Source of the DNA: Corynebacterium camporealensis | GTDB taxonomy: Bacteria > Actinomycetota > Actinomycetes > Mycobacteriales > Mycobacteriaceae | NCBI RefSeq assembly: GCF_000980815.1 | Contig: NZ_CP011311.1 | Span: 1,627,815-1,691,814 of the forward strand | Length of the DNA stretch: 64,000 nucleotides | Reading direction: 5' to 3' | Part shown: in pieces, positions 56,994 to 64,000 of the stretch | Layout of the letters: every line of letters starts with the position of its first letter | How positions within the stretch are numbered: position 1 is the stretch's first letter | Program-made: the position numbers and the translations under genes | Notes under the pieces: model-generated | Database searches by the model: none | What the model was told of the DNA's origin: nothing | Seen by the model: only the letters and a program-made list of their open reading frames with translations

Positions 56994-58916
56994 ATGTGCG
57001 GTTTGTTGAGCATGCTCGCCGCTAACGCTAATGCGGAAGAGTTTGTCACCGCGGTTGAAGGCGCACTGCCCTGCATGCGCCACCGCGGCCCTGATGCCGC
57101 TGGCACCTGGCACGATGCCGATGCAGCCTTCGGCTTTAATCGCCTGTCCATCATCGACCTGGAGCACTCCCACCAGCCGCTGCGCTGGGGTCCGAAGGAG
57201 AACCCAGAGCGCTACGCCATGACCTTTAATGGCGAGATTTACAACTACATTGAGCTGCGCGAGGAACTGCAGGCTGCCGGCTACGAGTTCAATACCGAAG
57301 GCGATGGCGAACCTATCGTCGTCGGCTACCACCACTGGGGCAAGGACGTCGTAGAGCACCTGCGCGGCATGTTCGGCATCGTTATCTGGGATACCGAGAC
57401 CCGCACCATGTTTGCCGCGCGCGACCAGTTCGGCATCAAGCCGCTGTACTACGCCACCACCGAGGCCGGCACCGTCTTCGCCTCCGAGATGAAGTGCATC
57501 CTGGAGATGGCCGATGCCATCGGTCTAGACCTCAGCCTGGACAAGCGCACCATTGAGCACTACGTGGACCTGCAGTATGTGCCGGAACCAGAGTCCCTGC
57601 ACGCCAACATCCGTCGCGTGGAGTCCGGCTGCACCGTCACTCTCAAGCCGGGCGGTGAGGTTAAGTCCGATCGCTACTTCCGCCCGACCTTCCCGGCACA
57701 GTCAGTACCGAAGGGCGAGGAACAGCAACTCTTCGACCGTATTGCGGCCGCACTAGAGGATTCCGTCGAAAAGCACATGCGTGCCGATGTGACCGTCGGT
57801 TCCTTCCTGTCTGGCGGCATCGACTCCACCGCTATTGCAGCTTTGGCAAAGCGCCATAACCCGAACCTGCTGACCTTTACCACCGGCTTTGAGCGCGAGG
57901 GCTACTCCGAGGTCGATGTCGCTGCTGAGTCGGCTGCCGCCATTGGCGTCGAGCACATCGTCAAGGTCGTCTCCCCGGAGGAGTACGCCGACGCCGTTCC
58001 GAAGATCATGTGGTACCTGGACAACCCAGTGGCTGACCCGTCGCTGGTGCCGCTGTACTTCGTGGCCCAGGAAGCCCGCAAGCACGTCAAGGTAGTGCTC
58101 TCTGGTGAGGGCGCCGATGAGCTCTTCGGCGGCTACACCATTTATAAGGAGCCACTCTCCCTGGCCCCATTTGAGAAGATCCCTTCCCCACTGCGTCAGG
58201 GTCTGGGCAAGCTCTCGCGCGTACTTCCCGATGGCATGAAGGGCAAGTCCCTGCTGGAGCGCGGCTCGATGACTATGGAAGAGCGCTACTACGGCAACGC
58301 TCGTTCCTTTAACTTCGAGCAGCTCCAGCGCGTTCTGCCATGGGCCAAGCGCGAGTGGGACCACCGTGAGGTCACCGCCCCGATTTACGCCCAGTCTGAG
58401 GACATGGACGTCGTCGCCCGCATGCAGCACCTCGACCTGTTTACTTGGATGCGCGGTGACATCCTGGTCAAGGCCGACAAGATGAATATGGCCAACTCGC
58501 TGGAGCTGCGCGTGCCATTCCTGGACAAGGAAGTCTTCAAGGTTGCCGAAACCATTCCGCATGATTTGAAGATTGCCAACGGCACCACCAAGTACGCCCT
58601 GCGCAAGGCCATGGAGCAAATCGTTCCGCCGCACGTACTGCACCGCCGCAAGCTCGGCTTCCCAGTACCGATGCGTCACTGGCTGGCTGGCGATGAACTC
58701 TACGGCTGGGCCCAGGACCAGATCAACGCCTCGCAGACCGAGGACATCTTCAACAAGCCAGAAGTTCTGGAGATGCTCAAGGAACACCGCGACGGCGTCA
58801 GTGACCACTCCCGCCGCCTGTGGACCGTCCTGTCCTTTATGATCTGGCACGGCATCTTCGTCGAAAAGCGCATCGATCCCCAAATCGAAGAACGCGACTA
58901 CCCAGTCAAGCTCTAA
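56994..58916 (+). CDS. ltsA: Glutamine-dependent asparagine synthase-type amidotransferase LtsA
   Basis: A 640-residue enzyme with an N-terminal class II glutaminase domain (Cys2 nucleophile in MCGLL) and a C-terminal ATP-pyrophosphatase domain with SGGIDS at 273-278. In C. glutamicum the gene at this place, ltsA, amidates the diaminopimelate of peptidoglycan rather than free aspartate, and mutants are lysozyme-sensitive; that role fits the surrounding envelope genes, though a general asparagine synthase (AsnB) cannot be excluded. AAGGAG precedes the ATG; a strong hairpin terminator follows. Confidence 0.94.
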   Translation: MCGLLSMLAANANAEEFVTAVEGALPCMRHRGPDAAGTWHDADAAFGFNRLSIIDLEHSHQPLRWGPKENPERYAMTFNGEIYNYIELREELQAAGYEFNTEGDGEPIVVGYHHWGKDVVEHLRGMFGIVIWDTETRTMFAARDQFGIKPLYYATTEAGTVFASEMKCILEMADAIGLDLSLDKRTIEHYVDLQYVPEPESLHANIRRVESGCTVTLKPGGEVKSDRYFRPTFPAQSVPKGEEQQLFDRIAAALEDSVEKHMRADVTVGSFLSGGIDSTAIAALAKRHNPNLLTFTTGFEREGYSEVDVAAESAAAIGVEHIVKVVSPEEYADAVPKIMWYLDNPVADPSLVPLYFVAQEARKHVKVVLSGEGADELFGGYTIYKEPLSLAPFEKIPSPLRQGLGKLSRVLPDGMKGKSLLERGSMTMEERYYGNARSFNFEQLQRVLPWAKREWDHREVTAPIYAQSEDMDVVARMQHLDLFTWMRGDILVKADKMNMANSLELRVPFLDKEVFKVAETIPHDLKIANGTTKYALRKAMEQIVPPHVLHRRKLGFPVPMRHWLAGDELYGWAQDQINASQTEDIFNKPEVLEMLKEHRDGVSDHSRRLWTVLSFMIWHGIFVEKRIDPQIEERDYPVKL

Positions 58917-58931
58917 GGCCCCTTTCGTCAC

Positions 58932-58956
58932 GTTGACGGAACCGGGTTCCGTCAAC
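58932..58956. repeat. Perfect 11-bp inverted repeat after ltsA
   Basis: GTTGACGGAAC (58932-58942) and GTTCCGTCAAC (58946-58956) form a perfect hairpin with a 3-base loop, 16 bases after the ltsA stop. It has no T run; a second hairpin further on is the better terminator. Confidence 0.6.
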
Positions 58957-58989
58957 AAATAACAGGGTCCGTCGCCCCAGAGATCACCA

Positions 58990-59019
58990 AACGCCCCGCT
59001 CCACTCGGAACGGGGCGTT
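58990..59019 (+). terminator. Terminator after ltsA
   Basis: AACGCCCCG (58990-58998) pairs with CGGGGCGTT (59011-59019); GTCGTGTTT follows on the plus strand. It lies between the converging ltsA and erpA genes and may serve both. Confidence 0.75.
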
Positions 59020-59070
59020 GTCGTGTTTAACGGTGAATTATCACCGCTTTGCGTTTAGTACGCAAAGCGC

Positions 59071-59415
59071 TTAGTTGAAGGAGTCACCGCAAGCGCAGGA
59101 GCCGCCGGCATTCGGGTTGTCGATGGTGAAGCCCTGCTGCTCGATGGTGTCGGCGAAGTCGATCTTGGCGCCGGTCAGGTAGGGGATGGACATCTTGTCT
59201 ACGACCAGGTTGACGCCGCCGACGTGGTCGACCTTGTCGCCGTCCAGGGTGCGGTCGTCGAAGTAAAGCTGGTAGCGCAGGCCCGCGCAGCCGCCGGGCT
59301 GAACGGCAATGCGCAGGGAGAGATCGTCACGGCCTTCCTGCTCGAGCAGAGACTTGGCCTTGGCGGCAGCGGCATCAGTCAGGATGACGCCGGTAGCGGA
59401 AGCTGGAGCGGTCAT
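59071..59415 (-). CDS. erpA: A-type iron-sulfur cluster carrier (ErpA/HesB family)
   Basis: A 114-residue Fe-S carrier. The three cluster ligands are Cys43 (GGCAGLRY), Cys107 and Cys109 (SCACGDSF). It hands clusters to target proteins; the aa3/bcc Rieske subunit encoded nearby is a possible but unproven client. The same gene (Rv2204c) lies next to ltsA in mycobacteria. It is convergent with ltsA and divergent from the DUF3043 gene. Confidence 0.93.
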   Translation of the reverse strand: MTAPASATGVILTDAAAAKAKSLLEQEGRDDLSLRIAVQPGGCAGLRYQLYFDDRTLDGDKVDHVGGVNLVVDKMSIPYLTGAKIDFADTIEQQGFTIDNPNAGGSCACGDSFN

Positions 59416-59576
59416 TTGGATTCTCCTCTATTTAATACGAATTTTTTCTGACCCCACCCTACTCGCGTTGGCGCGGTGAGGAAAGGTTCAACTTACTTAA
59501 CCATCGCACCCTATCGGTTTATTCCCACCGCGAGGTAATTCCCATTATTGACGTCCAACCTTGTAACCTAAGCAAC

Positions 59577-60275
59577 GTGAAACTTCCGTGGCAAAAAGAT
59601 GAACAGTCCAAGGCTGTGCCTGTATCCCAGGCTGCTGATCCGGAACCGGAGCAGGCCGAGGCGGAGCCGAAGTACCCGAAGGGATATACCCCACCGAAGG
59701 GTCGCCCGACCCCGAAGCGGCAGGATCAAGAGATCGCCCGCGGTGTTATTCGCGACCCCAATGGTGTCTCCGACGCGCAGCGCTATCAGCACCGCAAGGA
59801 GCTGAAGAAGTCCATGTCCAAGGAGGAGTGGAAAGAATATAAGCGCCAGGAGCGTGCCGAGCGCCGCGAGCGTAACCGCGAGACCCAGGAGCGCATGGCT
59901 GCTGGCGATGAGCGCTACCTCCTGCCCCGCGATAAGGGCGAGGTTCGTGCCTACGTGCGCGACTGGGTGGACTCCCGCCGCTTTATCAACGAGTTCGTGA
60001 TGCCTGCAGCAATCATCATGCTGTTCATCATGTTCGTCGGCGTGTTTGCACCAGCGTTTGCTAACTGGGCCTCCCTGGTAGCAATGGGCTTCATTATTCT
60101 CTTCGCGATTGAGGGCGTCTGGTTGGCACGTAAGTGCAACAACGCCGTGCGCATGAAGTTCCCGGGCACTGCTGAGGCAGGCTTCGGTCTGGGCTTTTAC
60201 GCTTATTCCCGCTCCACGCAGCCGCGTAAGTGGCGCACCCCGCGCCCGCGCGTGGAACGCGGAGCTACCGTCTAG
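59577..60275 (+). CDS. DUF3043 membrane protein
   Basis: A 232-residue protein of the actinobacterial DUF3043 family: a highly charged N-terminal half (MKLPWQKDE, then YTPPKGRPTPKRQ and a Lys/Arg/Glu-rich helix at 65-105), followed by RAYVRDWVDSRR and two transmembrane helices (about 140-160 and 163-183). The function is unknown. The start is a GTG at 59577; TAACCT (59564-59569) ends 7 bases upstream, so it is leaderless. cobT follows after only 9 bases, so the two genes are co-transcribed. Confidence 0.9.
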   Translation: MKLPWQKDEQSKAVPVSQAADPEPEQAEAEPKYPKGYTPPKGRPTPKRQDQEIARGVIRDPNGVSDAQRYQHRKELKKSMSKEEWKEYKRQERAERRERNRETQERMAAGDERYLLPRDKGEVRAYVRDWVDSRRFINEFVMPAAIIMLFIMFVGVFAPAFANWASLVAMGFIILFAIEGVWLARKCNNAVRMKFPGTAEAGFGLGFYAYSRSTQPRKWRTPRPRVERGATV

Positions 60276-60284
60276 GAGACTCGC

Positions 60285-61310
60285 ATGGCTGAGTTTTCTG
60301 CTGTGCCCCGCCCGGATAACCAAGCGCGTAAGGCGGTTACCGCTGCGCTTGCTGCCACCCCGCGCGGGGCCTCTTTTGGCCGTTTAACGGAACCCGCAGT
60401 GTGGCTGGCGGGTTGCCAGTCGGCTGTGCCTGCCAGCACCCCACAAAATGTGCAGGTGATGGTCTTTGAGGGTGAGCATGGCATCGCTCAGCGCACCTTT
60501 GAAGAAGTCGGCCTGTCAGCTTATGCCCCGGAGGCTGACGCCGAGCAAGCAGAAGAAATCGCCCGCGGTTTCGGCCCCGTGCAGTCCCTTGCGCAGCGCT
60601 ACGGCGCGCGAGTGGACACTCTGCACTGTGAAGCATCGGCGCCTATCGATGAAACCGATGCCATGAGCTCTGAAGTCTTCACCGCTTCCTTGGAAGCGGG
60701 CCAAGCTGCCGCAGATAAAGCTGCCGATGCCGGTGTGGACCTAGCCATCCCCGCCGAACATGGTGTCGGCGGTACGACCATTGCCGCGGTCATGATGGGT
60801 CTGCTCAGCTCTACTGAACCTGTCGCCATTGTCGGCCCGGGTTCGGGCACCACCGATGCGATGTGGAAGACCAAAGTCGGCGTGATTCGCGACGCGATGT
60901 TCCGCGCCCGCAATCTCGACATGCTAGAGCTTGCCCAGGCGGCCTCCTCCCCGAGTTTTGTTGCCATGCTGGGCTTTATCGCGCAGTGTGCGGTGCGCCG
61001 AACGCCTGTGCTTATCGATGGCCCGTTTGCCGCCACCGCAGCCGCCCTCGCCGAACGCATCGCACCGGGTACCCGCGAGTGGCTGTACGCCACCAGCGTG
61101 AGCGCTGAACCTGCCCACGTTCTCGCTCTACAGGACTTGGAGCTCATCCCGCTGCTCTCGCTCGAAATGCGCAACGGCCTTGGTCTCGGTGCTCTAAGCG
61201 CCCTGCCGCTGATTGCCTCCGGCGTCGAGCTTGCCGCCGACCAGGTTGCTGTCACCGACAGCGCCGACGAGCCACACGAGCCAGCGCCGCGCGATGACGC
61301 TCAGGACTAA
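60285..61310 (+). CDS. cobT: Nicotinate-nucleotide--dimethylbenzimidazole phosphoribosyltransferase
   Basis: A 341-residue enzyme that makes alpha-ribazole phosphate, the nucleotide loop of cobalamin. Signatures seen are the central PAEHGVGGTTIAAVMMGLL, GPGSGTTD, and QCAVRRTPVLIDGPFAATAA. GGAG(ACTCGC)ATG gives the start. It is second in an operon with the DUF3043 gene. The usual partners cobU and cobS are not in the window, and upstream and downstream genes are unrelated, so it looks isolated from the lower-ligand pathway, or used for salvage. A strong bidirectional terminator follows. Confidence 0.92.
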   Translation: MAEFSAVPRPDNQARKAVTAALAATPRGASFGRLTEPAVWLAGCQSAVPASTPQNVQVMVFEGEHGIAQRTFEEVGLSAYAPEADAEQAEEIARGFGPVQSLAQRYGARVDTLHCEASAPIDETDAMSSEVFTASLEAGQAAADKAADAGVDLAIPAEHGVGGTTIAAVMMGLLSSTEPVAIVGPGSGTTDAMWKTKVGVIRDAMFRARNLDMLELAQAASSPSFVAMLGFIAQCAVRRTPVLIDGPFAATAAALAERIAPGTREWLYATSVSAEPAHVLALQDLELIPLLSLEMRNGLGLGALSALPLIASGVELAADQVAVTDSADEPHEPAPRDDAQD

Positions 61311-61331
61311 ATAATTAATTTAGGCAACACA

Positions 61332-61361
61332 AAGGCCGCGGAGGACACCCTCCGCGGCCTT
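61332..61361. terminator. Bidirectional terminator between cobT and ilvE
   Basis: AAGGCCGCGGAGG (61332-61344) and CCTCCGCGGCCTT (61349-61361) form a perfect 13-bp stem with a 4-base loop, followed by ATCGTTT on the plus strand and, on the minus strand, by TGTGTTGCC. It serves the two converging genes. Confidence 0.85.
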
Positions 61362-61403
61362 ATCGTTTAGGCGTCGTGTCGCGCGCCGAGCGCGGGACGC
61401 GCT

Positions 61404-62501
61404 TTAGCGCGAAACCTTGGTGAGCCAGCCGTGGTTGTCTTCCACGGTGCCGCGTTGGATGCCGGTGAGGCGCTCGCGCATGGCCATGGTGACGTCGCCG
61501 GCTTCGTTGTTGTTGACAACGAATTCGCCGTTGTTGCCCAGGATGCGGCCAACGGGGGTGATAACCGCGGCGGTGCCGCAGGCGAAAGCTTCGGTCATCT
61601 TGCCGGACTCGGCATCGTTACGCCAGTCCTCAGCGGAGATGCGGCGCTCTTCGACCTTGTAGCCCATATCTTTAGCGACCTGCAGCAAGGAGTCGCGGGT
61701 AATGCCTGGCAGCAAAGAACCGGACAGGGACGGGGTGACGATGGTGACGTCGTCGCCACTGCCGTAGACAAACATGAGGTTCATGCCGCCCATTTCCTCG
61801 ATGTACTTGCGCTCGATGGCATCGAGCCAGACGACCTGCTCGCAGCCCTTTTCCTCGGCCTGGGACTGAGCCAGTAAGGAGGCAGCATAATTACCGGCGA
61901 ACTTCGCAGCGCCGGTACCGCCCGGAGCGGCACGGACGTAGTCGGTAGACAGCCAGACAGAGACCGGCTTGACGCCGCCCTTGAAGTAGGCGCCCGCCGG
62001 AGAAGCTAGCACGATGTAACGGTAGGAGTTAGCCGGGTGCACGCCTAGGGAGACCTCAGTGGAGATCATGTACGGGCGGATGTAGAGGGACTCTTCGCCA
62101 CCGGCGGCCGGGACCCAGTCGCCATCGACAGCTAGCAGCTGGCGGATGGACTCGACGAATTCATCGACAGGCAGCTCCGGCATCGCCATGCGTCGAGCGG
62201 AGTTAGCCAGGCGCTCACCGTTTTGTTCCGGACGGAAAGAAACCAGCTCACCGTTGGGCTGACGGTAGACCTTCAGGCCCTCGAAAATGGCCTGTCCGTA
62301 GTGGAAGACGTTGGAGGCCGGGTCCATGATTAGTGGCTGGTACGGCACGACCTGTGCGTTGTGCCAACCATCGGCTTCGCTCCAGTCGATGGTGACCATG
62401 TGGTCGCTAAAGTACTTGCCAAAACCTGGGTTGGCCAGAATCTTGTCCAACTCCTCCGGGGAGGTTGGATTGTCAGTGCGAGTCACGGTGTAGTTCAGCA
62501 T
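61404..62501 (-). CDS. ilvE: Branched-chain amino acid aminotransferase
   Basis: A 365-residue class IV PLP aminotransferase interconverting Val, Leu and Ile with their 2-oxo acids. The cofactor lysine is Lys200 in GTGAAKFAGNYA; FHYGQAIFEGLKVYR is the substrate-side motif, and EAFACGTAAVITPVGRI near residue 310 is the phosphate-binding loop. AAGG stands 4 bases before the ATG. The protein is full length and lies in the standard corynebacterial position beside pepA, divergent from it. Confidence 0.95.
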   Translation of the reverse strand: MLNYTVTRTDNPTSPEELDKILANPGFGKYFSDHMVTIDWSEADGWHNAQVVPYQPLIMDPASNVFHYGQAIFEGLKVYRQPNGELVSFRPEQNGERLANSARRMAMPELPVDEFVESIRQLLAVDGDWVPAAGGEESLYIRPYMISTEVSLGVHPANSYRYIVLASPAGAYFKGGVKPVSVWLSTDYVRAAPGGTGAAKFAGNYAASLLAQSQAEEKGCEQVVWLDAIERKYIEEMGGMNLMFVYGSGDDVTIVTPSLSGSLLPGITRDSLLQVAKDMGYKVEERRISAEDWRNDAESGKMTEAFACGTAAVITPVGRILGNNGEFVVNNNEAGDVTMAMRERLTGIQRGTVEDNHGWLTKVSR

Positions 62502-62606
62502 GACCTTAATGTACTCCTTTAACTATTGGGAGGCAGGAATAGGGGTGCATTCACAAACGCGTATGGTGGTAGGTCATAAAAGTATTCCCAATTAAAGGAG
62601 GATTCA

Positions 62607-64000
62607 GTGGCAGCATCGACTGTTGACCTACCCGCACGCGGCAGCTTTCCGGAGGTGAAGCTGGCAAAGAAGGCTCCAAAGAAGGCTGATGCCCTGCTGG
62701 TTGTAGCATTTAAGGGCGAGGAAGGCCTGGAGCTTCCTGCTAGCTCCCTGCTGGGCGGTTCTGCTACCCGTGCGCTCTACGAATCCCTGACTGCCGTTGG
62801 TGCTACCGGTAAGGCCAACGAGGTCACCCGCGTGCCGGCTCCGGCGAAGGCTGGTGTGGCCTCAGTTATCGCTGTGGGCTTGGGCGATGCCGATGAGCTT
62901 GACGATGAAACCATGCGCCGCGCCGCCGGCACCGCCGCACGTGCACTCAAGGGCGTGGGCACTGTTGCAACCTCCCTGGGTGATTTCGGTCTGGCCGCTG
63001 CTGTCGAGGGCATCATCCTAGGCGGCTACAACCACCGCGGCATCCGCTCTTCTGAGCTTGCCGATAAGGAAGCACCAGCTACCGTCGTCTTCGCTGACGA
63101 TAAGTCCAAGGCCAAGGAGTTCGAGGCAGCCAAGATTGGCGCTGAGTCCGTCCTGCTGGCCCGCGACCTGGTCAACACCCCGTCGAACTTCCTCTACCCG
63201 GAGTCCTACGCAGAGTTCCTGCGCGCCCAGGGCGAAGAAGTCGGCCTGGACGTGGAAATCCTGGATGAGAAGGAGCTGAAGAAGCAGGGCTTCGGCGGCA
63301 TCCTGTCTGTTGGCCAGGGTTCTGCTCGCCCACCGCGCCTGGTTCGCCTGACCTGGGCCCCGCGCAAGGCTAAGCGCTCTGTCGCACTGGTTGGCAAGGG
63401 TATTACCTTCGATACCGGCGGAATTTCTTTGAAGCCAGGTTCTGGCATGTGGGACATGATTTCTGACATGGGTGGTTCTGCTGCCATGGCTGCCTCCATC
63501 ATCGCTGCAGCCAAGCTCGAACTACCGGTCAAAGTCACCGCTACCCTGCCGCTGGCAGAAAACATGCCTTCCGGTTCTGCCACCCGCCCAGGCGATGTCA
63601 TCACCCACTACGGCGGCAAGACCTCTGAGGTTCTCAACACTGACGCTGAGGGCCGCCTGGTGCTTGCCGATGCCATCGCACGCGCCAGCGAAGACAACCC
63701 GGACTACCTGCTGGAGACCGCTACCCTGACCGGTGCACAGATGGTTGCTCTCGGCGACCGCACCGCCGGCATCATGGGCTCGGATGAGCTGCGCGACCAC
63801 CTGGCTGAGCTGGGCCGCTCCGTAGGTGAGAACGCCTGGGCTATGCCGCTGCTGGAAGAGCACGACGAGCAGCTGAAGTCCGGCAACGCCGATATGCGCA
63901 ACATCCACGTCAAGCGCGAGGGCGGCATGGAATTTGCTGGTACCTACCTCAAGCAGTTCGTGGGCGAAGGCATCGAGTGGGCTCACATCGATATCGCTGG
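62607..64000 (+). CDS. pepA: Leucyl aminopeptidase, M17 family (5' part)
   Basis: A cytosolic M17 aminopeptidase gene, cut by the right edge after about 464 codons. The variable N-terminal macro-like domain occupies about 1-165; the catalytic domain begins with ARDLVNTPSN and has GKGITFDTGG and the signature NTDAEGR (344-350). The metal ligands Asp-Glu and the bicarbonate-side residues of that motif are intact. The start is GTG at 62607 preceded by AAAGGAGG. About 30-40 residues should be missing at the C-terminus, judging by the usual length near 500. Confidence 0.93.
   Translation, partial: MAASTVDLPARGSFPEVKLAKKAPKKADALLVVAFKGEEGLELPASSLLGGSATRALYESLTAVGATGKANEVTRVPAPAKAGVASVIAVGLGDADELDDETMRRAAGTAARALKGVGTVATSLGDFGLAAAVEGIILGGYNHRGIRSSELADKEAPATVVFADDKSKAKEFEAAKIGAESVLLARDLVNTPSNFLYPESYAEFLRAQGEEVGLDVEILDEKELKKQGFGGILSVGQGSARPPRLVRLTWAPRKAKRSVALVGKGITFDTGGISLKPGSGMWDMISDMGGSAAMAASIIAAAKLELPVKVTATLPLAENMPSGSATRPGDVITHYGGKTSEVLNTDAEGRLVLADAIARASEDNPDYLLETATLTGAQMVALGDRTAGIMGSDELRDHLAELGRSVGENAWAMPLLEEHDEQLKSGNADMRNIHVKREGGMEFAGTYLKQFVGEGIEWAHIDIA

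Overview
The window is a GC-rich chromosomal segment of a Corynebacterium species. Three things point there: the gene order (ileS - wag31 - sepF - ftsZ - ftsQ - mur genes - ftsI - ftsL - rsmH - mraZ, then idsB - mptA - pknL - aroG - plsC - glk - pimB - NlpC/P60 pair - qcrBAC/ctaE - ctaFC - ltsA - cobT - ilvE - pepA), the actinobacterial families (Wag31, MptA, PimB', PknL, Mtb12-like lipoprotein, DUF3040, DUF3043), and the many genes whose -10 box sits about 7 bases before the start codon (leaderless mRNAs). It is mostly core genome; I found no prophage, insertion sequence, CRISPR array, tRNA or rRNA.

1-9.3 kb: the 5' part of an ABC exporter gene running off the left edge, a DinB-like protein, an rluD-lspA cluster, a lipoprotein gene divergent from lspA, an AT-rich patch (about 4.7-6.07 kb) carrying an EamA/DMT transporter gene broken by one missing T in a T tract, an Mtb12-like lipoprotein, asparaginase and DNA polymerase IV.

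9.4-34 kb: ileS with a translational-type T-box leader, a 59-residue membrane protein gene, wag31, and the dcw division/cell-wall cluster, all on the minus strand. The cluster is tightly packed (several 1-4 base overlaps) and supplies the peptidoglycan precursor path (MurC-F, MraY, MurG), septal synthesis (FtsW, FtsI, FtsQ, FtsL) and the Z ring (FtsZ, SepF); FtsA is absent, as usual for the genus. It begins with mraZ behind three TGGGG boxes. A long hairpin with a T tract lies between mraZ and rsmH.

34-50 kb: an HNH-endonuclease-like gene divergent from mraZ, small conserved proteins, then mycobacteria-like envelope genes: polyprenyl synthase, MptA, PknL with its divergently encoded Rv2175c-type partner, DAHP synthase, RNase AS, acyltransferases, glucokinase, PimB' and two NlpC/P60 peptidoglycan hydrolases. 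A gap of about 800 bases follows.

50-64 kb: the cytochrome bcc-aa3 branch (qcrB, qcrA, qcrC, ctaE, ctaF, ctaC), ltsA, an A-type Fe-S carrier, a DUF3043 membrane protein, cobT, ilvE and the first part of a leucyl aminopeptidase gene cut by the right edge.

I did not find a clearly new multi-gene system. The best leads are DNA- or RNA-level: fifteen exact copies of an 11-mer (CATCGGCAAGC) spread over the window, the mraZ-rsmH hairpin, a mirrored copy of the MraZ operator 200 bases away in front of the HNH gene, the ileS leader, and the frameshifted transporter in its AT-rich patch.
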